DNA from: Nitrobacter sp051535215 | GTDB lineage: Bacteria > Pseudomonadota > Alphaproteobacteria > Rhizobiales > Xanthobacteraceae | DNA: 64,000 nt | Direction of reading: 5' to 3' | NCBI RefSeq assembly: GCF_051535215.1 | Contig: NZ_JBPPLY010000002.1 | Coordinates: forward strand, 310,001 to 374,000 | Shown here: positions 44,095 to 53,172 of the stretch, piece by piece | How the letters are laid out: the number at the start of each line of letters is the position of its first letter | Position numbering within the stretch: position 1 is the stretch's first letter | The notes under the pieces: generated by a model | Told to the model about the DNA's origin: nothing | Database searches by the model: none | Seen by the model: only the letters and a program-made list of their open reading frames with translations | Position numbers and translations under genes: made by a program

Positions 44095-44796
44095 TCAGGC
44101 TGGCGGGCCGATCGTCACCGTCAGCGTGCCGACGCCCTCGCAGCCGCATTCGATCCTGTCGCCCGGCGCGAGGGGCGAGACGCCGGCGGGCGTGCCGGTC
44201 ATGATGATGTCGCCGGCGCCAAGCGCAACCTGCTGCGACAGTTGCGCGATGATCTCCGGCACGTTCCAGATCATCTGCGCGAGATCGCCGGACTGCCGCT
44301 CCCTGCCGTTGACCGAAAGCCAGATGCGTCCCTTCGTCGGATGGCCGATCCTCGCTGCGGGTTGCAGCGCGCCGCAAGGCGCGGAGTGATCGAACGATTT
44401 TGCGATCTCCCAGGGCTGCTCCTTCTTGCGCGCCGCGTTCTGCAGGTCGCGCCGCGTGAGGTCGATGCCGACGGCGTAGCCGTAGACATGGTCGAGCGCT
44501 CGGTCGGCGGGGATGCGCAAGGCGCCGCTCTTCATCGCGACCACCAACTCGACCTCGTGATGCAGGTCGCCGGTCAGCGGCGGATAGGGGATGGCCGCGC
44601 CGTCGGCTTCGATCATGTCGGCATGTTTGGCGAAGAAAAACGGCGGTGCGCGCTCGTCGTTGCCCATCTCGCGGACGTGGTCGAGATAGTTGCGGCCGAC
44701 GCACCAGATGCGGCGGACCGGAAAAAATCCGTCTTCGCCCGCGACGGCGATAGCCGCTTGCGGTGGTTGCGGAATCACAAAGGACGCTGCACTCAT
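44095..44796 (-). CDS. Fumarylacetoacetate hydrolase family protein
   Basis: 233 aa single-domain FAH-fold enzyme (YcgM/FAHD1 type; acylpyruvate hydrolase or oxaloacetate decarboxylase-like). Family blocks: IWCVGRNYLDHVREMGN, PFFFAKHADMI, LHHEVELVVAM with metal-binding glutamates, YGYAVGIDLTRRDLQ with the metal Asp, and the C-terminal DIIMTGTPAGVSPLAPGD. The exact substrate cannot be read from the sequence. It lies downstream of an ABC exporter gene on the same strand; no obvious pathway partner. Confidence 0.88.
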   Translation of the reverse strand: MSAASFVIPQPPQAAIAVAGEDGFFPVRRIWCVGRNYLDHVREMGNDERAPPFFFAKHADMIEADGAAIPYPPLTGDLHHEVELVVAMKSGALRIPADRALDHVYGYAVGIDLTRRDLQNAARKKEQPWEIAKSFDHSAPCGALQPAARIGHPTKGRIWLSVNGRERQSGDLAQMIWNVPEIIAQLSQQVALGAGDIIMTGTPAGVSPLAPGDRIECGCEGVGTLTVTIGPPA

Positions 44797-44862
44797 GCGG
44801 CTCTCCGCGTTCGTTCGCAGGCTATGCGGCGGGATCGCCTGGATACGCCTAACAGGTACAGC

Positions 44863-46665
44863 TTACGCCGATGCGCTGAGGGGAGCCAGAGCCGGCGCGT
44901 CGCGATGCTGCAGGCGAAAGAACGACGCGTAGCGTCCGCCACGCCGCAGCAACTCGTCGTGACGGCCGCGTTCGACAATCTCGCCGCCTTCGACCACGAG
45001 GATGGCGTCGGCATGCATGATGGTGTGCAGGCGGTGCGCAATCACGATCGTGGTACGGTTCTGGCAGAGATGCCCGATCGCTTCCTGCACCTGCTTCTCG
45101 GATTCGGAATCGAGCGCGGCGGTGGCCTCGTCGAGCAGGATGATCGGTGCGTCCTTGATCAGCGCGCGCGCCACGGCGATCCGCTGGCGCTGCCCGCCGG
45201 AGAGTTGCGTGCCGTGCTCACCCACGGGCGTGTCATAGCCGAGCGGAAAACCCATGATGAAGTCGTGAGCGCAGGCAGCTTTCGCCGCCGCGATGATCTC
45301 GTCCTCGGTGGCGCCGAGGCGGCCGAACGCGATGTTCTCGCGGATGGTGGCGCGGAACAGGTACACGTCCTGTCCGACGTAGGCGGTCTGCTGACGCAGC
45401 GATGTTCGCGACACGGCAGAGATAGCCTGATCGTCGATCAGGATCTCGCCATCGCTTACCTCGTACAACCGCAGCAGCAGCGCCAGCACGGTGGATTTGC
45501 CGCCGCCGGACGGGCCGACCAGCGCGGTCATCCTGCCCGGCTCGGCGACGAAACTCATGCGGTTGAGGACGGGCTCGTCCGCGCGATAAGCGAAGGTGAC
45601 ATCACGCAGTTCGACGCGGGCGGCCGTCAGTTTTAGCGCCGGCTTGTCGCTGTCGTCGGGCTCGCTCGCCGGGCTGTCGACGATCTCCAGAAGCTTGCGC
45701 GCGCCGATCAGGCTGCTGTTGAGTTCGATATTGAGGCGCGCCAGCCGCTTGGCCGGTTCATAGGCCAGCAGGAAGGCGGTGAGGAACGAAAAGAACTGGC
45801 CGGGCGTCGCGCCCATGGCGACGACGCGGTAACCGCCATACATCAGCCCGCCCGCGATGGCGAAACCGCCGAGTGTTTCCATCAGCGGACTGGCGCGGTT
45901 CGAGACACGCGCCATCTTGTTGTTGGTCTGTTCGACGGCCGCGATGCTGGCGTCGATCCGTTCGCGCATGGTCTGTTCGAGCGTGAACGCCTTCACCGTG
46001 CGGATGCCCTGCAGCGATTCCTGCATGATCTCCATGATATCAGTGGTGCCGCTGAACTGGTTGTGGGCAAGTCGCTTGACACGCTTCACCAGCTTGCGCA
46101 GCACAAGCATCGCCGGCGGCGCCACCAGCAGGCCGAACAGCGCCATGTAGGGATCCTGCGTCACCATCACGATGACCAGTCCGACCAGCGAGAGCAGGTC
46201 GCGGCCGACGGCGTTGATGAGCAGGCTGAGCACCTGCGTCACCGAGGTGGCGCCTGCGGTCAGCCGCGCCAGAAATTCCGATGAATGCCGCTCCGAGAAG
46301 AAGCCGATGCTTTCGCTCATCAGCTTTGCGAACAGGCGGCGCTGGTTGTTGGCGAGGATCGCATTGCTGATCTGCGAGAGGATCACCGAGTGGCCATAGG
46401 TCGCCGCGCCCTTCAGCGCGAAAATGGCGACCGTCACCAGCGACAGAATGAAAATGTTGCGCACGTCCTTGTCGACGTAGGCCTGATTGATGACTTCGCC
46501 GAGCAGGTAGGCGGAAAACGCCGTGGTTGCCGCGGAGACGGCCATCAGCGCGAAGGCGGCGAGGTAGCGCCGCCAGTAGGCCATGCCCTGTTCGGTGATC
46601 AGGCGGCGGATCAGGATCGCCGCGCCGTAGGGATCGTCGGTGATTTTCTTCGGAAGCTCGGTCAT
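44863..46665 (-). CDS. ABC transporter, fused permease/ATPase, MsbA-like lipid exporter
   Basis: 600 aa half-transporter with a six-helix ABC membrane domain (first helices about 33-57 and 70-90) and a C-terminal nucleotide-binding domain. Walker A GPSGGGKST is at 384-392, with signature LSGGQRQRIAVARAL and Walker B IILLDEATAALD. The intracellular loop FLARLTAGATSVTQV is like MsbA. In this LPS-rich neighbourhood it probably flips a lipid or lipid-linked glycan; whether it is the essential MsbA is not certain. Confidence 0.88.
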   Translation of the reverse strand: MTELPKKITDDPYGAAILIRRLITEQGMAYWRRYLAAFALMAVSAATTAFSAYLLGEVINQAYVDKDVRNIFILSLVTVAIFALKGAATYGHSVILSQISNAILANNQRRLFAKLMSESIGFFSERHSSEFLARLTAGATSVTQVLSLLINAVGRDLLSLVGLVIVMVTQDPYMALFGLLVAPPAMLVLRKLVKRVKRLAHNQFSGTTDIMEIMQESLQGIRTVKAFTLEQTMRERIDASIAAVEQTNNKMARVSNRASPLMETLGGFAIAGGLMYGGYRVVAMGATPGQFFSFLTAFLLAYEPAKRLARLNIELNSSLIGARKLLEIVDSPASEPDDSDKPALKLTAARVELRDVTFAYRADEPVLNRMSFVAEPGRMTALVGPSGGGKSTVLALLLRLYEVSDGEILIDDQAISAVSRTSLRQQTAYVGQDVYLFRATIRENIAFGRLGATEDEIIAAAKAACAHDFIMGFPLGYDTPVGEHGTQLSGGQRQRIAVARALIKDAPIILLDEATAALDSESEKQVQEAIGHLCQNRTTIVIAHRLHTIMHADAILVVEGGEIVERGRHDELLRRGGRYASFFRLQHRDAPALAPLSASA

Positions 46666-46764
46666 CGCGTTCCATTGACGCCGTGAGTGGGCTGTTGCCC
46701 GCGCGCCAGGGTTGTTGCGAAAGCGTCCGACTCAATGCCCGCAATAGCGGTCTTTTTCAAGCCA

Positions 46765-46785
46765 AAACCGGGTTTTGCCCGGTTT
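46765..46785 (-). terminator. Intrinsic terminator of galE
   Basis: Perfect 8-bp inverted repeat AAACCGGG/CCCGGTTT (46765-46772 with 46778-46785). On the minus strand the stem is followed by TTTTGGC (the last T's are shared with the arm). It starts immediately after the galE stop codon (46787-46789), separating galE from the ABC transporter gene downstream. Confidence 0.6.
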
Positions 46786-46786
46786 A

Positions 46787-47797
46787 TCAGGCCGATGCCG
46801 CGAGCGCCTGCGAGACCTGCCGCCGCGCCAGCTTTTCTTCCCACGCCAGCGCATGCGCGGCGATGGTCGCGAGGTCGTCGTATTGTGGCGTCCAGTCGAG
46901 TACCGAGCGTATCCGGCCGGTGTCGGCGATCATGGTCATGATGTCGCCGGGGCGGCGTTTGGAATAGTGAACCGCGAAGTTGCGGCCGCAGACCCGCCGC
47001 ACCGCCTCGATGGTTTCCAGAACGGAGTAGCCGCGTCCGTACCCGCAGTTCAGCGTCGTCGAACGTCCGCCGGTGCGCAAGTACGTCAACGCGGCGCGAT
47101 GCGCCTGCGCGAGATCGCTGACATGGATGAAGTCGCGGATGCAGCTTCCGTCCGGCGTCGGATAGTCGGTGCCGAACACGTCGATCTTGGCGCGCTGCCC
47201 GGTCGCGGCTTCGACCGCGATTTTCAACAGATGCGTGGCGCCCTCGGTTGAGAGACCGATCCGCGCCAGCGGATCAGCGCCCGCGACGTTGAAGTAGCGC
47301 AACACGACGTAGTTCATGCCGTGCGCGGTCGCGACGTCGTGCAGCATGATCTCGGTCATCAGCTTCGACGATCCGTAAGGAGAGAGCGGCCGGGTCGGCG
47401 CTTCTTCAGGAACCGGCATCCGCTCCGGATTGCCGTAGACGGCGGCGGTCGAGGAGAAGATGAAGCGGTTGACGCCGCATCGGACGGCGGCGTTGAGCAG
47501 ATTGCGCGTCGTCATCGTGTTGTTGCGGTAGTAGGCGAGCGGGTCGCGCATCGATTCCGGTACCACCACGGACCCCGCGAAATGAATGATGCTTTCGATG
47601 CCGTGCTGGGCGATGACGTTCTCGACGAGACTTTCGTCGCCTGCGTCGCCGATGAACAGCGGCACGCCGTCCGGCAGCGCCGATGAAAATCCCGTGGAGA
47701 GATTGTCGATCACGACGACGCTTTCGCCGGCCTCGGCCAGCGCGAGAACCATATGACTGCCGATATAGCCGGCACCACCGGTAACGAGCACGGTCAT
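46787..47797 (-). CDS. galE: UDP-glucose 4-epimerase
   Basis: 336 aa extended SDR interconverting UDP-glucose and UDP-galactose (or their GlcNAc forms). NAD loop VTGGAGYIGSH at the N-terminus, catalytic Ser/Tyr/Lys in SSTAAVYG and YGSSK, and VLRYFNVAGADP typical of GalE. Start ATG 47797 follows GAGGAG at good spacing; a longer frame to 47857 is not used. Provides sugar donors for the surrounding LPS genes. Confidence 0.94.
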   Translation of the reverse strand: MTVLVTGGAGYIGSHMVLALAEAGESVVVIDNLSTGFSSALPDGVPLFIGDAGDESLVENVIAQHGIESIIHFAGSVVVPESMRDPLAYYRNNTMTTRNLLNAAVRCGVNRFIFSSTAAVYGNPERMPVPEEAPTRPLSPYGSSKLMTEIMLHDVATAHGMNYVVLRYFNVAGADPLARIGLSTEGATHLLKIAVEAATGQRAKIDVFGTDYPTPDGSCIRDFIHVSDLAQAHRAALTYLRTGGRSTTLNCGYGRGYSVLETIEAVRRVCGRNFAVHYSKRRPGDIMTMIADTGRIRSVLDWTPQYDDLATIAAHALAWEEKLARRQVSQALAASA

Positions 47798-47987
47798 ATC
47801 TGCTCCTCTGTGCGAAGGCTCGCTGCGGGCTCTCCCGCGTTTGCTGTTATCTCGCACAAACCGGTGGAGTTGCCGTATAGCATGACGCTGATCGGCGCGA
47901 TTTTCCGCCTCTCGCGCTTAGGGAATCGACATTATGGTTGCCAAACTGTAACGAGAGCCGAATGTTCTTGAGCGGCTTTGCGGGTCG

Positions 47988-48953
47988 ATGACCGACATCC
48001 TCATCGTCAAGACGTCTTCGCTCGGCGACGTGGTGCATCAGATGCCTGCGATCGTCGATGCCTCGCGTGCATGTCCGGAACTGCGGATCGCGTGGCTGGT
48101 GGAAGAGACGTTCGCGCCGCTGGTGCGATTGCACCCCATGGTCGCCGATGTCATCACCGTTGCGACGCGGCGCTGGCGTTCGCAACTTGGCGCAGGTGCG
48201 ACCTGGCGCGAGATCGGCCGGTTCCGCACGCTTCTGCGCAAACGGGCGTTCGACAAGGTGATCGACACCCAGGGCCTGATCCGCTCCGCGATCATGGCGC
48301 GACTCGCGCGCGGTAAGCGCCACGGTTATGACAGCCGCAGCATTCGTGAACCCTTGGCTGCGCGCTTCTACGACGTCCGGCACACGGTGAGCCGCGATCT
48401 GCACGCGGTCACGCGCAACCGGATGCTGACCGGTCTCTCGCTCGGATATCGACCGCCGGAAGAGGTGGATTACGGTTTGATCCGTCCGCCGCAGGCGGAT
48501 AGCCGACGCTACGCCGTGCTGCTTCATGGCACGTCGCGATCCGCGAAAGAATGGCGCGTCGAGGACTGGATCGAAACGGGGCGCTGGCTGAGTGCGAAGG
48601 GATTGCAGATCGTATTGCCCTGGGGCAGCGAGGCCGAACGGCTGCTGTCGGAACGGCTGTCGCGGGACATCGCGGGCAGTCGCGTCCTGCCGCGTCAAAG
48701 CCTCGATCTGACCGCGCAGGTGATCGGCAAGGCGGCGCTGGTCGTCGGCGTCGATACCGGTCTGATGCATCTCGCTGCGGCGTATCGCGTGCCGCTCGTC
48801 GGCATCTATGTCAGCACCGATCCCGGCCTGACGGGACCTGTCGGCAGCGGTTGCATCGCGGCGCTCGGCGCCAGGAACGGTCCGCCGGCGGCGCGGCAGG
48901 TGATCGAGGCCGCGGAGCGGTTGCTGGATCAGGGTGTGATCCGTTCAAATTGA
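47988..48953 (+). CDS. waaC: Lipopolysaccharide heptosyltransferase I
   Basis: 321 aa GT9 glycosyltransferase adding the first heptose to Kdo of the LPS inner core. N-terminal ILIVKTSSLGDVVHQMPAIVDA is the classic WaaC start; AVLLHGTSRSAKEWRVEDW, LPWGSEAERLLSERL and VVGVDTGLMHLAAAYRVPLVGIY form the ADP-heptose-binding half. Divergent from galE with a 190-bp gap. Together with the WaaF gene in the opposite orientation it forms a tail-to-tail pair. Confidence 0.93.
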   Translation: MTDILIVKTSSLGDVVHQMPAIVDASRACPELRIAWLVEETFAPLVRLHPMVADVITVATRRWRSQLGAGATWREIGRFRTLLRKRAFDKVIDTQGLIRSAIMARLARGKRHGYDSRSIREPLAARFYDVRHTVSRDLHAVTRNRMLTGLSLGYRPPEEVDYGLIRPPQADSRRYAVLLHGTSRSAKEWRVEDWIETGRWLSAKGLQIVLPWGSEAERLLSERLSRDIAGSRVLPRQSLDLTAQVIGKAALVVGVDTGLMHLAAAYRVPLVGIYVSTDPGLTGPVGSGCIAALGARNGPPAARQVIEAAERLLDQGVIRSN

Positions 48954-48991
48954 ATCGCGCTGCGCCGATCGGGCGTGCAAGCACCGTCGCA

Positions 48992-50065
48992 TCAAGGCGT
49001 GGCGCGCGCGCCAGTTTCCGCAAGCACTCGTTTCGCGATGGCCAGCACTTCGGCTGCGGAGATATCCTTCATGCAGCGATGATCGTTTTTGGAGCAGACC
49101 GGCCGATGGCACGGCTGGCACGGCAGCGGCGTTTTGGTCTGGATCGTTGCCGCAAGCCCGTTCAAAGGCGCCCAGTGATAGGGACTGGTCGGGCCGAAAA
49201 TTCCCATTGTGGGCGTTCCGATCGCGGCCGCGACGTGCAGCAGGCCGGAGTCGTTCGAAATCGCAAGCGTAGCCGCCGCCATTGCCAGAATGCCGTTTCG
49301 CAAGTCGTGGCCCGTGAGATCGCGGACGCGCGAGCCGCCGGTTGCCACGATCTGGGCCGCGATCGCCTTTTCATTCGGGCCGCCGATCACCCAGACGTCG
49401 ACCCCATGCTCGGCCAGCAGCCGCGCCAGCTCGGCGTAATAGGTCCAGCGTTTGCTGGAACCGACCGCCCCGGGTGCCAGCGCCACTGCCGGCGCCCCGC
49501 CGAGGCCTTGCGCATGCCGCCAGCGAACGACGTCCTCGTTAGGTACGCTAAGCTGCGGCGCGGGCCATTCGGGCGGCCGTGCCGCATTGGCCGGAAGCGC
49601 CAGCGAGGCCTTGCGGTCGATCATGCGCGGCAGCGCTCTTTCGCCCCAGCGCCAGCGGTTGAGCAGCCCGAATCGCGCTTCGCCGACAAAGCCGACCCGT
49701 TCCGGAATGCCGGCCAGTGCGGGCGCAATGGCCGATTTCCAGGTCCGCGGCATGATGAGGGCGGTTCCGTATCCCCGCGCCCGCAACTGGCGAGCAAGCC
49801 CCCACTGTTGCCTGAGCGCCAGCCGGCTTCGCGGCAGGTCCCAGACCACACCGGCGCGCACGCCCGGCATGTAATCGACTAGCGGCGCACAGAGCGTCGT
49901 CACCAGCATATCCACCGGCCGGTTCGGCCAGCGCTGCTTGAGCACACGCACCACGGTGTGACCGCGAACGAAATCGCCGATCCACATATAGGGAACGATC
50001 AGAACAGGGCGCGAGTCGTCCGCGTCGCCCACAATCTCCAGATCTTCTGATGAATCGGTTTTCAT
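48992..50065 (-). CDS. waaF: Lipopolysaccharide heptosyltransferase II
   Basis: 357 aa GT9 enzyme adding the second heptose. Blocks: VLIVPYMWIGDFVRGHTVVRVL, VALAPGAVGSSKRWTYYAELA with the typical WaaF signature, and ISNDSGLLHVAAAIGTPTMGIFGPTSPYHWAP. C-terminal cysteine-rich stretch CQPCHRPVCSKNDHRCMKDI as in alphaproteobacterial WaaF. It has a 25-residue acidic N-terminal extension before VLIVPYM; the start ATG 50065 lacks a strong ribosome site. Confidence 0.93.
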   Translation of the reverse strand: MKTDSSEDLEIVGDADDSRPVLIVPYMWIGDFVRGHTVVRVLKQRWPNRPVDMLVTTLCAPLVDYMPGVRAGVVWDLPRSRLALRQQWGLARQLRARGYGTALIMPRTWKSAIAPALAGIPERVGFVGEARFGLLNRWRWGERALPRMIDRKASLALPANAARPPEWPAPQLSVPNEDVVRWRHAQGLGGAPAVALAPGAVGSSKRWTYYAELARLLAEHGVDVWVIGGPNEKAIAAQIVATGGSRVRDLTGHDLRNGILAMAAATLAISNDSGLLHVAAAIGTPTMGIFGPTSPYHWAPLNGLAATIQTKTPLPCQPCHRPVCSKNDHRCMKDISAAEVLAIAKRVLAETGARATP

Positions 50066-50321
50066 AGCTTAACGAATAAATAACATCGGGACGGATGAAA
50101 AATCCTCCCTATCCGCTCCCATGTCGGAGGTAAAGTTATCTCGCGCGATGCGTTTGGCGAGCGATTTCGCCGCCTCCCGCCATGCAGGTTGCCTCGGAGG
50201 CGGGAGTGGGGCAAACCAGCGGAATGAATTCGATATTAGCACCCGCTTTGCCGCAAACCGGCAGGCTAATGTCAAATTCAAAACTCCACTGGAAAACCTT
50301 ATGGTTACTGGTGGTCCTTCG

Positions 50322-50372
50322 ATTCTGACATTTGCAAGAATGCCCGCCGCACCTGATGCAAAATGTCAGAAT
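50322..50372. repeat. Inverted repeat sharing a 14-mer with 57316-57329
   Basis: Left arm ATTCTGACATTTGCA (50322-50336) and right arm TGCAAAATGTCAGAAT (50357-50372) are complementary with one bulged base around a 20-nt loop. TTCTGACATTTGCA recurs exactly at 57316-57329 upstream of another envelope gene. Confidence 0.6.
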
Positions 50373-50428
50373 TGGACCGCTTGGGCCTGTTCGCTTCTGA
50401 CGGAATCTGAGGCGGGGACTCCATACTT

Positions 50429-50482
50429 TTGATTTGACGCGTTTTCTTCATGACAACCGATAGCCACTTCGGCCGAAAACGC
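50429..50482 (-). repeat. Dispersed 54-bp repeat, copy 2 (inverted)
   Basis: On the minus strand it begins GCGTTTTCGGCCGAAGTGG and ends AACGCGTCAAATCAA, matching the copy at 43970-44023 over the same 54-bp length. It ends 32 bp before the hldD start codon. Confidence 0.65.
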
Positions 50483-50514
50483 TCCAGGAGTCGCACATCC
50501 ATGACGGGGACATC

Positions 50515-51495
50515 ATGCTGCTGGTGACAGGGGGCGCCGGTTTTATCGGATCGAATCTCGTGGCCGCGCTGAACGACGCCGGACGCGGCGACGTGGCGGT
50601 GTGTGATGCGCTGGGCCACGACGGCAAATGGCGTAACCTCGTCAAGCGGCAGCTTGCGGATATCGTTCCTCCCGCAGAATTGCCGAGTTGGCTGGGGGGC
50701 CGCCGTCTCGACGCGGTCGTTCATCTCGGCGCGATCTCCGAAACCACCGCGACCGACGGCGATCTCGTCATCGAGACCAACTTTCGCCTGTCGCTGCGAT
50801 TGCTCGACTGGTGTACCGCGACCGCGACGCCTTTCATCTATGCCTCGTCGGCATCGACCTATGGCGATGGCCGGCAGGGCTTTCGCGACGATCAGTCGTT
50901 GGCCGCGCTGCGGGCGCTTCGGCCGATGAATCTCTACGGCTGGAGCAAGCACCTGTTCGACATGGCGGTCGCCGGCCGCATCGCGAACGGTGAGGCGCTG
51001 CCTCCGCAATGTGCCGGTCTGAAGTTCTTCAATGTGTTCGGCCCCAACGAATATCACAAGGGCGCCATGATGAGCGTGCTGGCGCGCCGGTTCGACGACG
51101 TCAAGGCTGGCCGGCCGGTGCAGTTGTTCAAATCGCACCGTGAGGGCATCGCCGATGGCGACCAGCGCCGCGACTTCATCTATGTCGATGACGTGGTCCG
51201 CGTGATGATGTGGCTGCTGGCAACGCCTTCGGTCAGCGGTCTCTTCAATGTCGGAACGGGGAAGGCGCGCAGCTTTCGTGATTTGATGACGGCGGCTTAT
51301 GTCTCGCTTGGCGCGAAGCCGAACATCGAATACGTCGATATGCCTGAGCAGATTCGCGGAGCCTACCAGTATTTTACGCAAGGTGAGGTCGAGCGCCTGC
51401 AACGCGCAGGTTACAACGGGGGCTTCACGCCGCTCGAGGAAGCGGTCGATGCCTATGTCAAAGGTTATCTCGACCGCGACGATCGCTTTCGTTGA
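50515..51495 (+). CDS. hldD: ADP-L-glycero-D-manno-heptose 6-epimerase
   Basis: 326 aa extended SDR epimerising ADP-D-glycero-D-manno-heptose to the L-glycero form used by WaaC/WaaF. N-terminal VTGGAGFIGSNLVAALN, HLGAISETTATDG, catalytic YASSASTYG and NLYGWSKHLFD (YxxxK), and KFFNVFGPNEYHKG are diagnostic of HldD. Start ATG 50515 gives MLLVTGGAG; an ATG at 50501 is in another frame and stops at once. Confidence 0.94.
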   Translation: MLLVTGGAGFIGSNLVAALNDAGRGDVAVCDALGHDGKWRNLVKRQLADIVPPAELPSWLGGRRLDAVVHLGAISETTATDGDLVIETNFRLSLRLLDWCTATATPFIYASSASTYGDGRQGFRDDQSLAALRALRPMNLYGWSKHLFDMAVAGRIANGEALPPQCAGLKFFNVFGPNEYHKGAMMSVLARRFDDVKAGRPVQLFKSHREGIADGDQRRDFIYVDDVVRVMMWLLATPSVSGLFNVGTGKARSFRDLMTAAYVSLGAKPNIEYVDMPEQIRGAYQYFTQGEVERLQRAGYNGGFTPLEEAVDAYVKGYLDRDDRFR

Positions 51496-51641
51496 AGGTG
51501 TTGGGGCGTGAGATCCCGAAGAACTGCGCCAGCGCAAGGTGGAAAGCGGTTTTCGGATGGGATTCTGCTCGATTAAAAGGAGAAGGCCGTAGCCTGATTC
51601 AACGCGGTTGAATCCGACTCTGGCAGTGGGTGAAGTGCTTG

Positions 51642-53111
51642 ATGATCGATTTTGACGGCTTGTCGAATGCGTTTTCCCGCCAGACGGTGCTCTGCGTCGG
51701 CGATCTGATGCTCGACGAGTTCGTGTACGGCGAGATTTCGCGGATTTCGCCGGAGGCCCCGGCGCCGGTCATCGCGGTCCAGCGGAGCGAAATCAATGTC
51801 GGCGGCGCGGGTAATGTAGCGCGCAACATCGCCGCGCTGGGCGCGCGTTGCGTCTTTGTCGGATTGGCCGGCGAGGATGAGGCGGGCGGCAGGCTCCGCG
51901 CCGCACTCTCGCGCGAACCCCTGATCGAGCCGTCATTGATTTCGGATCCGGCGCGGCCGACGACGCGCAAAGTGAGATTCGTTTCTGAGCATTTTTCGAC
52001 CCACATGCTGCGCGCCGATTGGGAAACGCCTGCTCCGGCGTCCGGGGCGGTGGAGCAGGCCCTGGTCGACGCCATTCAGTCGCAACTGCCGCGCGCCGAC
52101 ATCGTGCTGTTGTCGGACTATGCGAAGGGAGTGTTGACGGCGCGGGTGATCCGTACCGTCATCGATGCCGCCCGCGGGCTCGGCAAGCGCGTGATCGTCG
52201 ATCCGAAGAGCGCCAATTTCGGCATCTATCGCGGCGCGACCCTGCTGACGCCGAACCGGAAGGAATTTGCGGACGCGACCCGCAGCCGCGCCGACGATCA
52301 GGCCAGCATTGCGGCGGCGGCACGCGAGGTGATGCAGATCGCGGATTGCGAAGCCGTGCTGGTGACGCAAAGCGAGCACGGGATGACGCTCGTGCCGGGC
52401 GAGGGTCAGGTCATTCACGTTCCCGCGCACACCGTCAAGGTTCGCGACGTGACCGGCGCCGGCGACACTGTCGTCGCCACGCTGGCGGTTTCGCTCGCCG
52501 CCGGGGCCGATTGGGAGACAGCGTTGCGGGCGGCAAGCGCCGCCGCCGCGGTGGCGGTAGGCAAAAGCGGCACGGCGATCGTCACGCTCGCCGAACTCCG
52601 CAGAAATATTCTGGCGCCGGCGTCTCTGGCGGCCGAAGAGAAAATTGTGCGATCGGCGGCCGACCTTGACGCGCGGTTGTCGGCGTGGCGTGACCAGGGC
52701 CTGCGGATCGGCTTCACCAACGGTTGTTTCGACATCCTGCATCCGGGTCACGTCAAGGTGCTGACCGCAGCACGCGCGATCTGCGACCGGCTGATCGTCG
52801 GATTGAACAGCGACGCATCCGTGGCACGGCTCAAGGGAGAGGGCCGGCCTATTCAGGACGAGGAGGCGCGGGCGGAGGTGCTGGCTGCGCTCGAGGCCGT
52901 CGACCTCGTGGTGATTTTCGAAGAGGACACGCCGTTGAAGCTGATCGAGCGGACCGAGCCGAACGTGCTCGTCAAAGGCGGGGATTACTCGCTCGAACAG
53001 GTCGTCGGTCATGAATTCGTCACCGCGCATGGTGGCGAGGTCGTGCTGATCGATATTCTGCAGGGCTTCAGCACCACGTCTTTGGTAAAACGCGCGGGAG
53101 GCAGGGTATGA
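51642..53111 (+). CDS. hldE: Bifunctional D-glycero-beta-D-manno-heptose-7-phosphate kinase / 1-phosphate adenylyltransferase
   Basis: 489 aa fusion of a ribokinase-fold kinase and a cytidylyltransferase-fold adenylyltransferase, making ADP-heptose. Kinase: VLCVGDLMLDEFVYGEISRISPEAP, INVGGAGNVARNIAALG, and catalytic VTGAGDTVVATLAV. Transferase: GFTNGCFDILHPGHVKVL (HxGH) and LIVGLNSDASVARLKG. ATG 51642 was chosen for the family N-terminus; a GTG at 51630 would add four residues. It acts one step before hldD. The GmhA and GmhB genes needed for the pathway are not in the window. Confidence 0.94.
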   Translation: MIDFDGLSNAFSRQTVLCVGDLMLDEFVYGEISRISPEAPAPVIAVQRSEINVGGAGNVARNIAALGARCVFVGLAGEDEAGGRLRAALSREPLIEPSLISDPARPTTRKVRFVSEHFSTHMLRADWETPAPASGAVEQALVDAIQSQLPRADIVLLSDYAKGVLTARVIRTVIDAARGLGKRVIVDPKSANFGIYRGATLLTPNRKEFADATRSRADDQASIAAAAREVMQIADCEAVLVTQSEHGMTLVPGEGQVIHVPAHTVKVRDVTGAGDTVVATLAVSLAAGADWETALRAASAAAAVAVGKSGTAIVTLAELRRNILAPASLAAEEKIVRSAADLDARLSAWRDQGLRIGFTNGCFDILHPGHVKVLTAARAICDRLIVGLNSDASVARLKGEGRPIQDEEARAEVLAALEAVDLVVIFEEDTPLKLIERTEPNVLVKGGDYSLEQVVGHEFVTAHGGEVVLIDILQGFSTTSLVKRAGGRV

Positions 53112-53172
53112 GAACCCTGTTCGCCCGCGGCCGGCGCTTTTCCGCTCCGTGTATGGTCCGGGCTATCGCCTC

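Larger units (their letters stand above)
50066..50514. other. Intergenic region between waaF and hldD with repeats
   Basis: 449 bp between divergent waaF and hldD. ORFs of 70 and 103 codons cross it, but neither has a ribosome site or recognisable sequence. It carries a 15-bp inverted repeat at 50322-50372 and a copy of the 54-bp dispersed repeat at 50429-50482. Confidence 0.5.

Noticed and set aside
50121..50432. Frame of 103 codons upstream of hldD
   Set aside because: It runs across the inverted repeat at 50322-50372 and reaches the dispersed repeat at 50429, with no ribosome site or family resemblance.
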